Source: Lachnospiraceae bacterium UBA1721 (GTDB lineage Bacteria; Bacillota; Clostridia; Lachnospirales; Lachnospiraceae). Taken from it: a DNA stretch of 19,647 bases. The notes under the pieces are model-generated. The model saw nothing but the letters and a program-made list of their open reading frames with translations, had not been told where the DNA came from and did not search any database. Below are positions 7,983 to 15,307 of the stretch, one piece after another (the first letter of the stretch is position 1; each line of letters begins with the position of its first letter). Made by a program: the position numbers and the translations under genes. The stretch is taken from the NCBI GenBank assembly GCA_002317155.1, contig DCIR01000004.1, positions 1 to 19,647 of the forward strand, in the 5' to 3' direction.

Positions 7983-8441
7983 TTACTCACCATCCTTTCT
8001 GCTCTTAAGAATATCATAAATAGGGAACTTAATAGGATATTCTGAGCTGTCTACGATAATCTGAGCTGCTTTACGCTCATCAATATTGATAATGATAGGT
8101 CCCTGCAAATTAACTGACATCTTTGTCAGATCATGAGGGATGGTTGCAGTAACCAACACAAGGATATTGTCGGGAGTAAGATTTCCGAGTCCGCTGAGAA
8201 GTTCATCATTTACCTCAGGATCATAATCGGGCTTTACTACGAGGGGATCCATTACAGGCATAGCAAATACAGGCTCTTCCACAGACTGCATGTATCTGAT
8301 TCCGGCAGTGCTTCCCTTTTCCTCATCATAAATCATTGTGAAATGCTTAAGATCAGGAAATCCAATAATTCCTCTTTCAAAGGTCAATATCTTATCCTCT
8401 GCAATATCAACCTCGCCAAATAATCTGGTATTAATCTTCAT
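7983..8441 (-). CDS. fliW: Flagellar assembly factor FliW (CsrA antagonist)
   Basis: FliW binds flagellin. When flagellin is exported, released FliW binds CsrA and relieves translational repression, coupling filament synthesis to secretion. The product is 152 aa, normal for the family, with the typical N-terminal ILTFERGIIGFPDLKHF (18-34), the central LVTATIP and the NLQGPIIINI (111-120) strand. The start is ATG with AAAGGAG 4 nt upstream. It lies immediately before csrA with a 1-nt gap, the arrangement known from Bacillus (fliW-csrA-hag). Its own leader carries hairpins that could be CsrA targets (8446-8499). Confidence 0.96.
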   Translation of the reverse strand: MKINTRLFGEVDIAEDKILTFERGIIGFPDLKHFTMIYDEEKGSTAGIRYMQSVEEPVFAMPVMDPLVVKPDYDPEVNDELLSGLGNLTPDNILVLVTATIPHDLTKMSVNLQGPIIINIDERKAAQIIVDSSEYPIKFPIYDILKSRKDGE

Positions 8442-8445
8442 GATT

Positions 8446-8499
8446 CTCCTTTCCGGCCAGCCCTCATGGCTGCCTATGCAAACTGCATCTCCACGCAGT
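8446..8499 (-). promoter_or_regulatory. fliW leader hairpins with GGA sites (candidate CsrA target)
   Basis: On the minus strand, ACTGC/GCAGT arms (8499-8495 and 8486-8482) enclose GUGGAGAU, putting GGA in a loop. A second hairpin (8474-8455, AGCC/GGCT core) follows. After it comes the ribosome binding sequence AAAGGAG (8452-8446), which also contains GGA. One GGA in a loop plus one in the ribosome binding site is the layout of known CsrA-repressed leaders. Binding itself is inference. Confidence 0.4.
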
Positions 8500-8527
8500 G
8501 TTGCTGTGTTTAGTATATAGTGTTATT

Positions 8528-8562
8528 CAGCAAATTACTATAGCCTCATAGTATAAATGCTG
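8528..8562 (-). other. Imperfect hairpin just after flgL
   Basis: CAGCA/TGCTG (5 bp) and TACTAT/ATAGTA (6 bp) separated by a small internal loop, starting 11 nt past the flgL stop. There is no U-tract on the minus strand, so it is not a standard intrinsic terminator. It could be a weak terminator or an mRNA 3'-end stabiliser between flgL and fliW. Confidence 0.4.
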
Positions 8563-8573
8563 TTGAATACATT

Positions 8574-10166
8574 TTAGATATACTGAAGCAAAGTGTTCTG
8601 AACCAGCTTACCTGTAGCGGTAAGTGCCGCTTCATATGTAAGCTCTGCACTGCTAAGCTGAATTGCTACTTCAGTGATATCGATATCTTCGTTCTCGCTC
8701 TTGAGTGTCTCAAAAGTAGTCTTCTGATTCTGCATACGCTGCTCAATAAGTTCAAGCTTGCTTGAGCGTGTACCTACTCCGGTAATCGCAAGTGAAGTAT
8801 CATTAAGGAATCCCTGAAGAGAGGTAATTCCCTTCTCAAATCTCTTCTGGCAGGTATCCTTACCATATGTAAGAGCCTTGTCAGCTGCTGTGAGCTGATT
8901 GTTAAGTGTCTCAAGCTCTGCAGGGTCTGTAGTTTCTTTAATCTTACTGGTAATACTCTTCTTAAGGTCCTCAAGATTTACTACGTTCTGAAGTGCTGCA
9001 ACAAGATCATCAATCTCACGTCTGATTCCGAGATTAAATGCCTCGTCAGCTGTAGTGTTTACTTTGATTGTCTGGTTAAATCCTACATCATATTCGATTG
9101 ACTGCTTTTCTACAATTCCATCAAGGTAATCCTGATTGTAATCGATTATCTCCTTGGGAGTAGTGGTATTTTCACCATCGGAATCTACCTCCCAGGTAGT
9201 AGCGGTACATGCATAATAATGCTCAGGTCTGAGATCCTCTGCAGCAAAATTTGTCTTTGAATAAGTAATTCTTATTTCACCTTCATTCACAAGTGAAGTA
9301 GTCGGATCATCCTTGGTTCCCATAAGGGTATCATATGTATCCTTACCAATCAGCAATTCTCCGGTATCCTTGATAAGGATAACTTCACTCGGGTTATCTG
9401 ATACATATGTATAAGGATCAGGAGCATAAGTATTTGTATCAGTCGATAATGCAAAACCGGTTGCATTGATAGTCTGCATAGTTCCTGTGGCATCATAATA
9501 CTCTATCGTAGGCAGTACATCGTCCAAATCATCGTATGCCATTCTGATTCTGTATACATCAGCAGTACTGATCTGTGTCTCGTCAACTCCTGCCACAGCT
9601 CCTGTTGCATATGAAGCATTGGTCCAGCTTGAAAGATCACCCATGTTGACATGAGTAACTGAATCTATAGCATCTCTGTTAAGCTGTTCAGTAATGCTGT
9701 AGGTGGTATCGGTAGACTTAGCCTGGAAGCTGAGCGCAGTATCGGTACGATATCCGGTGAATACATATCTTCCTGCAAAACTGGCATCTCCTGTAGCATA
9801 TACTTCATCTGAAAGAGCCTTGAGCTGCTCGATAATAATGCTTCTATCTGAACTGGTAAGGTCGCCGTTAGAACCCTTGGTAACCTGCTCAATCATGCTT
9901 GTAATGATTGATGCGGTATTTTTAAGTGCATCCTCAGTGATCTTCATCCAGCTATCCGCATCAGGAATATTTTTGCTGTAATACTGCGACACCTCTGTAA
10001 CATTACTTCTGAGTCTGAGCGCACGAATTGCCACTACCGGATCATCTGACGCACGATTAATCTTCTTCTGTGTAGACATCTGTGTGGTCAGATTATCCTG
10101 AAGCTCCTTATTACCATTGATATTCGCAAGAGCATTTCTCTGCATTATTTTATTTGTAATTCTCAT
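8574..10166 (-). CDS. flgL: Flagellar hook-filament junction protein FlgL (HAP3), long form
   Basis: FlgL is exported through the flagellar type III system and joins FlgK to the filament. Conserved ends: MRITNKIMQRN (1-11), QMSTQKKINRASDDPVVAIRAL (29-50) and GRYVFTGYRT (132-141) at the N-terminus. At the C-terminus are RSSKLELIEQRMQNQK (467-482) and ELTYEAALTATGKLVQNTLLQYI (508-530), which form the paired helices of the D0/D1 core. At 530 aa it is far longer than classical FlgL (about 300 aa). The extra length is a central, variable, beta-rich part (about 145-365) expected to lie on the surface. The start is ATG with only a weak GGGG-type ribosome binding site. It has its own sigma-28-like promoter and a structured leader, behind a terminator that separates it from flgK. 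Confidence 0.94.
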   Translation of the reverse strand: MRITNKIMQRNALANINGNKELQDNLTTQMSTQKKINRASDDPVVAIRALRLRSNVTEVSQYYSKNIPDADSWMKITEDALKNTASIITSMIEQVTKGSNGDLTSSDRSIIIEQLKALSDEVYATGDASFAGRYVFTGYRTDTALSFQAKSTDTTYSITEQLNRDAIDSVTHVNMGDLSSWTNASYATGAVAGVDETQISTADVYRIRMAYDDLDDVLPTIEYYDATGTMQTINATGFALSTDTNTYAPDPYTYVSDNPSEVILIKDTGELLIGKDTYDTLMGTKDDPTTSLVNEGEIRITYSKTNFAAEDLRPEHYYACTATTWEVDSDGENTTTPKEIIDYNQDYLDGIVEKQSIEYDVGFNQTIKVNTTADEAFNLGIRREIDDLVAALQNVVNLEDLKKSITSKIKETTDPAELETLNNQLTAADKALTYGKDTCQKRFEKGITSLQGFLNDTSLAITGVGTRSSKLELIEQRMQNQKTTFETLKSENEDIDITEVAIQLSSAELTYEAALTATGKLVQNTLLQYI

Positions 10167-10185
10167 AACTAAAACCCCGCATTTT

Positions 10186-10245
10186 GTTCAACCTATACTG
10201 CTGCCCTCCATGGCTATCGTTGAACTGCAGGTTCCGTCCCGCAAT
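10186..10245 (-). promoter_or_regulatory. flgL leader: two ANGGAN-loop hairpins (candidate CsrA sites)
   Basis: On the minus strand, hairpin 1 has GCGGG/CCUGC arms (10242-10238 and 10231-10227, one G-U pair, extendable outward to 8 bp) with hexaloop ACGGAA. Hairpin 2 has GCC/GGC arms (10214-10212 and 10205-10203) with hexaloop AUGGAG. It is set inside an outer GUUCAAC/GUUGAAC stem (10225-10219 and 10192-10186). Both loops fit the ANGGAN form of high-affinity CsrA/RsmA sites. They lie 20-80 nt upstream of the flgL start. CsrA binding is inference. Confidence 0.5.
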
Positions 10246-10267
10246 GCTTATTGTTTTCACATAGTTT

Positions 10268-10295
10268 ATTTCGGCCAATCATTGTATTTTCTTTA
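10268..10295 (-). promoter_or_regulatory. Sigma-28 (SigD/FliA) type promoter for flgL
   Basis: Minus strand TAAA (10295-10292), 16-nt spacer, GCCGAAAT (10275-10268), which matches the SigD -10 GCCGATAT at 7 of 8. It lies about 100 nt upstream of the flgL ATG and downstream of the flgK terminator, as expected for a separate late flagellar transcript. Confidence 0.65.
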
Positions 10296-10363
10296 GATGT
10301 AAAGACAAAGAATCTCGCGGAACGTTCTGCTTTATAGAGCGAACTTTCCATGATAACGCAAAA

Positions 10364-10390
10364 TATCCGAGGTGAAAAACACCTCGGATA
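10364..10390 (-). terminator. Intrinsic terminator between flgK and flgL
   Basis: Perfect 11-bp stem TATCCGAGGTG (10364-10374) / CACCTCGGATA (10380-10390) with a 5-nt loop, 17 nt past the flgK stop, followed on the minus strand by TTTT. It splits the flagellar block into flgM-flgN-flgK-flgK and flgL-fliW-csrA. Confidence 0.85.
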
Positions 10391-10406
10391 CGTACATTCG
10401 TTGCCA

Positions 10407-12443
10407 TTATACACCGGTCTCAAGAATCAGTCTGTCATAAATCTCTGAGAAGGTCTGAATCATCTTGGCTGCAAGGTTATATGCATTCTGATACTTTACA
10501 AGATTGAGTGCTTCTTCATCTTCATCTACACCGGAAATCGACATTCTCTTGGTGTTGATAGAATCATTGATATTGCTGTAGCTGCTCTTGAAGGTATCTG
10601 CACTTGCCGCATTCAACGCTACATCGGAGAGCACTGACTGGAGGAACTCACTTGATGAAGAACCTCTGAATGACAGATATTCTCTGTTGGTAGCTATCTG
10701 GAGAAGGTCCTGAAGCAAATCATTGCTTTCAACACCGTCCTCTACCTTGTACTTATTAGCCATAAGAGACGGATCATTGGAAATCGCAGTAACAATTGAG
10801 AAGTTACCTGCTGTCAGACGATAGAAGCTGTCATCTGCCACATCAACTGTGTAGCTGTCAGGATTACCATCGGCATCTACTGCATATTTTCCAAACTCTG
10901 TTGTAAAGAGGAACTGTGAATTCTCTCCCGCCGCCTCATTGTAAGTTACATTCTCACCGGTGAAAAGTGTGGTATTTGTTTTACCGCCATCACCCTTCTT
11001 AAGAACATCATTATATGCAGCTGAGAAATTACGAACCCACTCGTTCATCTGGTTCATATAATAAGGAATTCCCTGATAATCTACATTTGCTCCGATAGAA
11101 GCAACCTTACCCTCTCTGTCGTTGGTTACATGGCTGCTGTTGCCATTACCAATTGATGAAAGGATAAATTCATAACTGTATTTATCAGCATCTTTATCGT
11201 AAGTAAAACTCCATGAATCATATTTATATTCCTTGTTACCAAGGTTAATGATTCCACCCTGATCTGAGAGATTACTCTTATTGAGATCAGTCAGCCAGTC
11301 TGAAGTTACATCAACAGTAACAGTATCATGCTTTACACCGTTTGCATCGGTATATCCGTCTATTACTGTACCACCGTCAGCCACAAGTCCTTCGAAGCCT
11401 TCGCCATTGTTACCGTCACGAAGTTCGATAAGACCTTTGAGCTTACCGCCCATAGCCGCATTATAAAGATTGAACTCCTGTCCGTGAACTTTTACATACT
11501 CGTTCCAGGGAATCTTTTCATCGTTAGCCAAATCGGGATTATTGGTCACATCAGCCTTGTACGAATTGTACATTGATGAAGGAACCCAGTAAATATCATA
11601 GAGACCGTCTATATCGGTCTGATTTACCTTTTCATTATTAGATCTAGCGACAACCTCAAGAGTGTTGTACTCGCTGTCATCTACAAGGAGCTGACCACCT
11701 GCGATTTTTACAATAAATCTGTTCGCACCGGTCTCTCTGGTAGGATCGTTGGTATCTGTAATAGGAGTCTCGATTGTCTTAACATCAACAATCTGAGAAA
11801 GCTCATCGAGAAGCTTTGTTCTCTGGTCACGGAGCTCATTTGCCTTCTGTCCTGCTAGCTCGATGGTATTAATCTGCTTGTTGAGAGAAGCGATTGAACT
11901 GGCAATAGAATTAATCTGGTCAATCTGAAGCTTAATCTCTGAATTGATATCCTTCTGCATTTTCTGAAGGTTACCGTAGAGACCGTTAAAATAGTCTGTA
12001 AGCTGTCCGGCATATCCGACAAACTGAGACTTAAGTGATGCATCAGACGGGTTCTTAAGAAGCTCCTCAAGACCGGTGATTGCAAACTGATCAAATACCT
12101 TACTGAATCCGGCATTGTCGCCTGACTCGTAGAAATATCCTTCAAGCTCTTTCATGTAGTATGACTTCATATCATACTCACCTACATTTGAGCTGTTAAT
12201 CCAAAACTTGCTATCGTAAAATTCATCACGAATACGCTCAATGGCAAGAGTCTCTACACCGGCGCCGGCGCAACCATAGGTCGCAAATGTTCTGATCGGC
12301 ACTGCTGCCTGAGCCACTACCTGCTGACGGCTATATCCTTCGGTCTGGACATTCGATATGTTATTGGCGGTCGTGTTAAGAGCGGCATTGCTGTTAAGCA
12401 ATCCTGAATATGCTATATTCAATCCAAAAAATGTTGAAGACAT
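10407..12443 (-). CDS. flgK: Flagellar hook-associated protein 1 FlgK, second copy (678 aa)
   Basis: Hook-filament junction protein exported through the flagellar type III apparatus. It has the FlgK N-terminal D0 signature FFGLNIAYSGLLNSNAALNT (5-24) and NNISNVQTEGYSRQQ (27-41), long D1 helices (to about 230), a variable centre, and the C-terminal D0 helix with LVKYQNAYNLAAKMIQTFSEIYDRLI (647-672). At 678 aa it exceeds E. coli FlgK (about 547 aa) because the central D2/D3 part is large. An unusual Cys lies in ATYGCAGAG near residue 58. The start is ATG with AAGGAGG 8 nt upstream. It lies 48 nt downstream of another flgK homologue, and the two share only the terminal domains closely. It is followed by a strong terminator. 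Confidence 0.93.
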   Translation of the reverse strand: MSSTFFGLNIAYSGLLNSNAALNTTANNISNVQTEGYSRQQVVAQAAVPIRTFATYGCAGAGVETLAIERIRDEFYDSKFWINSSNVGEYDMKSYYMKELEGYFYESGDNAGFSKVFDQFAITGLEELLKNPSDASLKSQFVGYAGQLTDYFNGLYGNLQKMQKDINSEIKLQIDQINSIASSIASLNKQINTIELAGQKANELRDQRTKLLDELSQIVDVKTIETPITDTNDPTRETGANRFIVKIAGGQLLVDDSEYNTLEVVARSNNEKVNQTDIDGLYDIYWVPSSMYNSYKADVTNNPDLANDEKIPWNEYVKVHGQEFNLYNAAMGGKLKGLIELRDGNNGEGFEGLVADGGTVIDGYTDANGVKHDTVTVDVTSDWLTDLNKSNLSDQGGIINLGNKEYKYDSWSFTYDKDADKYSYEFILSSIGNGNSSHVTNDREGKVASIGANVDYQGIPYYMNQMNEWVRNFSAAYNDVLKKGDGGKTNTTLFTGENVTYNEAAGENSQFLFTTEFGKYAVDADGNPDSYTVDVADDSFYRLTAGNFSIVTAISNDPSLMANKYKVEDGVESNDLLQDLLQIATNREYLSFRGSSSSEFLQSVLSDVALNAASADTFKSSYSNINDSINTKRMSISGVDEDEEALNLVKYQNAYNLAAKMIQTFSEIYDRLILETGV

Positions 12444-12491
12444 ATTCCTGCCCTCCTTTCATTAACGAATTCATCCCATAAGATATATCGG

Positions 12492-14321
12492 CTATCCGAG
12501 CGAATTCAACAGGTGTTCAAGCATTTCATTTACAACATTTATGAAACGGCTTGATGCATTGTATGCATTCTGGAACTTAATCATATTTGAAAGCTCTTCG
12601 TCCGAAGAAACTGCTGTAACCTGATCTCTGGCACTGAGTGCTGCCTCTACAGTGTTCTGCTGGCTGTTGTAGATTGTATCGTATACATAAGCTGAGTTCG
12701 CTACCTGTGATACGAGATCATCATAGTAATCAAGAAGATTTACTCTCTTTAATACGTTAGGATTAAGTGTGTAATCCTCTGAAGTAAATACTCTCTTGAG
12801 CTTTTCCATTGTCGCGAGGTCTTCTGAACCGTCTGCGAGTCTGAATCCAAGATTAGCGGGAGACTGCATAAGTTCCTGATTAATCTGAGTATTTGCAAGT
12901 GAATACTGAGAGTAGAGCTCATCAACATCCTCTTCGTTATATACCCAATAATCTTTGGTAGAAGTAACTCCGTTCTCATCAGTTACTGTAAGTGTCTGCT
13001 TTGAATAACCATCACCGGCAATTTTAGTAAACAGCTGATAAGGAATACCCTTGTCATCACACAGATAACCGTCGGGCTTAACTTCAATTGCTCTTACGGT
13101 TACTGTCTCACCATCAGCATTCACACCGGTAACCTCGCTTAATCCTGCTGCCTCAGCAAGAACATCATTAACTGATGTGATTACATTGTGAATGAGCTGA
13201 TCAAACTCAGCCTGCACGTTCATAAGAACTGACTGAGATACATTGTCGTATTTTTCTCCGATTGCATCGGTATAATTGGCTCTGTGATCACCTCTTGCAA
13301 GAAGTATCGCCTTAAGACCACCGATATCGGTTCCAAGATCTGATGATATAGTCTTGTTAAGGTCAAATACAAGAGCGTTATCAAGGCTGAATGTTTTGCT
13401 AAGATTCAGAGGAGCACCATTTTTCTCAATCGTAGTGGTCAACACTCCGTCTGTGGTAATCAGCATTCCCTTACCATTTGAGAAATCATCACTTCCCGGA
13501 AGGGTATCTGCATTCTGCGGCCAGAAAGGAGTATAAAATCCTGTGGTCGAATCAATATCCAAACCGATCTGATAACAGGTACTTCCTTTTACAAAATCTT
13601 CGCCCTCAATCTGAACCGAAACATTTCCCCACATATCTTCATTGTAGGTAATATCTACGAGCTCAGCCAATTCATCGAGAATCTTATTTCTCTGATCTCG
13701 ATAATCGTTAGCGCTCTCAATCTTGCCACTCTCAATGTTTCGGATTGTATCATTGAGTGCAAGAATCTGAAGTCCATGTTCATTTATCTGCTCTACCTTT
13801 TGCTTAACCTGCATATTGAGGTTGTCCTGGTAGCTCGAAAGTCCATCATAAACTGCGGTTGCTCTGGTAAGGAATTCTGCTGCTTCCTGAACCAGGGTAG
13901 CCTGAGTAACGCTGCTGCACGGATCCTTAGAAAGCTCCTGAATAGAAGTCCATAGATCTGAAAGCTGCGTCTGAAAAGCCTCACCATTCATTTCACCAAG
14001 TAAATCCTCAACCTCTGTTAAGGTTTCTGCGGATGTCTGGTAAAACATGCTGCGGCCCGATTCTCTTCTGTAAGTTTTATCGAGGAAATAGTCTCTGATC
14101 TGTTTTACGTTAGAATATGTAACTCCAAGACCGGTCTGCTGATATGATATCGCACTTGCTGTCTTAGATACTGTGATATAAACTTTGTCGGATTGCTCTA
14201 CCTGCTGACGGGTATAACCATCCGTATCCGTGTTAGTCAGGTTATGTGCTACTGTGTTGAGCGCATTCTGACTCGTCTGTAATCCGGAGGTACCCACATA
14301 TAAACTGCCCCATAATGACAT
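12492..14321 (-). CDS. flgK: Flagellar hook-associated protein 1 FlgK, first copy (609 aa)
   Basis: FlgK-type junction protein. N-terminus: SLYVGTSGLQTSQNALNTVA (6-25) with HNLTNTDTDGYTRQQ (26-40). C-terminus: ELSNMIKFQNAYNASSRFINVVNEMLEHLLNSLG, the D0 helix pair. The middle (about 220-500) is variable and unlike that of the downstream copy. The start is ATG with GGAGGG about 7 nt upstream. It follows flgN by about 27 nt in the flgM operon, so it is the copy in the standard flgM-flgN-flgK position. Whether both copies enter one junction, replace each other, or one serves as a cap-like variant cannot be told from sequence. Calling both FlgK is secure at the family level. Confidence 0.92.
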   Translation of the reverse strand: MSLWGSLYVGTSGLQTSQNALNTVAHNLTNTDTDGYTRQQVEQSDKVYITVSKTASAISYQQTGLGVTYSNVKQIRDYFLDKTYRRESGRSMFYQTSAETLTEVEDLLGEMNGEAFQTQLSDLWTSIQELSKDPCSSVTQATLVQEAAEFLTRATAVYDGLSSYQDNLNMQVKQKVEQINEHGLQILALNDTIRNIESGKIESANDYRDQRNKILDELAELVDITYNEDMWGNVSVQIEGEDFVKGSTCYQIGLDIDSTTGFYTPFWPQNADTLPGSDDFSNGKGMLITTDGVLTTTIEKNGAPLNLSKTFSLDNALVFDLNKTISSDLGTDIGGLKAILLARGDHRANYTDAIGEKYDNVSQSVLMNVQAEFDQLIHNVITSVNDVLAEAAGLSEVTGVNADGETVTVRAIEVKPDGYLCDDKGIPYQLFTKIAGDGYSKQTLTVTDENGVTSTKDYWVYNEEDVDELYSQYSLANTQINQELMQSPANLGFRLADGSEDLATMEKLKRVFTSEDYTLNPNVLKRVNLLDYYDDLVSQVANSAYVYDTIYNSQQNTVEAALSARDQVTAVSSDEELSNMIKFQNAYNASSRFINVVNEMLEHLLNSLG

Positions 14322-14348
14322 ATGTTAACACCCTCCATATAAATCGCA

Positions 14349-14867
14349 CTACTGTTTAGCGTCAAATCCTCTGCGGGCAGTTCCCATTGTGTCGCCTGTT
14401 GCATAGGCTCCGCGGGAATAATTGGCTGTCTCAGGTGCGGTCTTCATAGACTGCAAAAGATTCAGCTCAAACTGTACCATCTCAATTGAGTTCCTCAGCA
14501 GTTCACCGTTCTGGTTATTAACCTGCTGAAGCGCATCGGCATTTTTCTTAAGCTGTTCAATAGCGTTTGCGAGTAATTTTTGTTCCTCAGGTCTTGATGA
14601 AAGAATTTCAACAAGATTACTAAGCTTCAAAGTGTTAACATCCTTGTTCAACACATTGGCAATATCGCCTGTAACTTCTCGACGTTTCTTGTCGAGGTTG
14701 GCGATAACACTGGCTGCATTCTGCTCCTCCTCCGTGAGTTGGGTCAGGGCCTCCAGATCTCCCTTCACAATAATAGCTGTTTTGCGTCGAGAAATATCCA
14801 GAAGCCCCTCATATGCGCCAGATTCCTTTGTAAGAACCTCAATCAGGTTCTCCATTAAACTTGCCAC
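14349..14867 (-). CDS. flgN: Flagellar export chaperone FlgN
   Basis: Cytosolic chaperone that binds the C-termini of FlgK and FlgL and delivers them to the flagellar export gate. The 172-aa product is almost entirely helical: MENLIEVLTKESGAYEGLLDI (5-25), a heptad-rich middle with KKRREVTGDIA, and LQQVNNQNGELLRNSIEMVQFELNLLQSM (113-141), followed by a short disordered tail. That profile and the position match FlgN. The start is GTG at 14867, with GAGGTG 5 nt upstream; the ATG four codons in would be about 17 nt from the site. It lies 13 nt downstream of the flgM stop and directly before flgK, its expected client. Confidence 0.88.
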   Translation of the reverse strand: MASLMENLIEVLTKESGAYEGLLDISRRKTAIIVKGDLEALTQLTEEEQNAASVIANLDKKRREVTGDIANVLNKDVNTLKLSNLVEILSSRPEEQKLLANAIEQLKKNADALQQVNNQNGELLRNSIEMVQFELNLLQSMKTAPETANYSRGAYATGDTMGTARRGFDAKQ

Positions 14868-14880
14868 GCAGACACCTCAC

Positions 14881-15162
14881 TTATACAATACTTGACTGAT
14901 ACTTTGCCAAAAGCTTATCAGCGAAGCTCTCTGTGCTTACGCTGTAAGTTCCGTTCTGTACCTGCGCCTTGATAGGTGCGGTAATGTCTTCACGTATATC
15001 AGGGCTCTGAGCAAGTGCTGCCTTTGCAGCCTGAATGTCCTTACCAAAGCTACTAATCTGAAGTTTGTCTGTGCTCTTGGCTACAGCTCCCGTTTTCTGT
15101 GTAGTGCGGGCCTTCTGCGTCTGGTACAGGCTCTGTACCTGTGAATAAGCATCAATACGCAT
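14881..15162 (-). CDS. flgM: Anti-sigma-28 factor FlgM
   Basis: FlgM binds sigma-28 (SigD/FliA) and keeps late flagellar genes off until the hook is finished. The product is 93 aa, normal for the family. The N-terminal half is flexible and rich in Gln, Lys and Thr. The C-terminal half has the sigma-binding signature: SPDIREDITAPIKAQVQNGT (about 53-72) then SVSTESFADKLLAKY. The start is ATG 15162, giving MRIDAYSQV, with GGGAGGA about 7 nt upstream. The reading frame runs on to 15192, but that start would include the ribosome binding site in the coding region. It is the first gene of flgM-flgN-flgK-flgK, behind a sigma-28-type promoter, so it would sit in a feedback loop with the factor it inhibits. 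Confidence 0.93.
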   Translation of the reverse strand: MRIDAYSQVQSLYQTQKARTTQKTGAVAKSTDKLQISSFGKDIQAAKAALAQSPDIREDITAPIKAQVQNGTYSVSTESFADKLLAKYQSSIV

Positions 15163-15235
15163 TAGGATTCCTCCCTCCATGGATAAAACCATTTTAGCAA
15201 CCTCTATCGGTTGCCGATTTACCTTTACACTAACT

Positions 15236-15262
15236 TTATCGGAAGCACTTTTTGATTTCTTA
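15236..15262 (-). promoter_or_regulatory. Sigma-28 type promoter for the flgM operon
   Basis: Minus strand TAAG (15262-15259), 15-nt spacer, TCCGATAA (15243-15236). This matches 3 of 4 and 7 of 8 positions of TAAA-N15-GCCGATAA. An A/T-rich tract lies upstream (about 15263-15300) and could act as an UP element. A second, poorer TAAA...CCGATA box lies downstream at about 15205-15228 with too short a spacer. Confidence 0.7.
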
Positions 15263-15307
15263 AGTGTGTTTACAAAGATTTTTTATATTTTTTTGAATAT
15301 CGCGAAT

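Noticed and set aside
10214..10423. Minus-strand 69-aa frame between flgK and flgL
   Set aside because: It runs across the flgK terminator hairpin and the flgL promoter, has no ribosome binding site and matches no family.
15197..15218. Small overlapping inverted repeats in the flgM leader (GCAACC/GGTTGC and ATCGG/CCGAT)
   Set aside because: Stems of 5-6 bp that exclude each other, without a GGA loop or U-tract. Too weak to call a switch.
7760..15262. A Bacillus-like flagellin gene next to fliW-csrA
   Set aside because: No flagellin coding region is present. The csrA gene is followed by a strong terminator and then the ABC operon.
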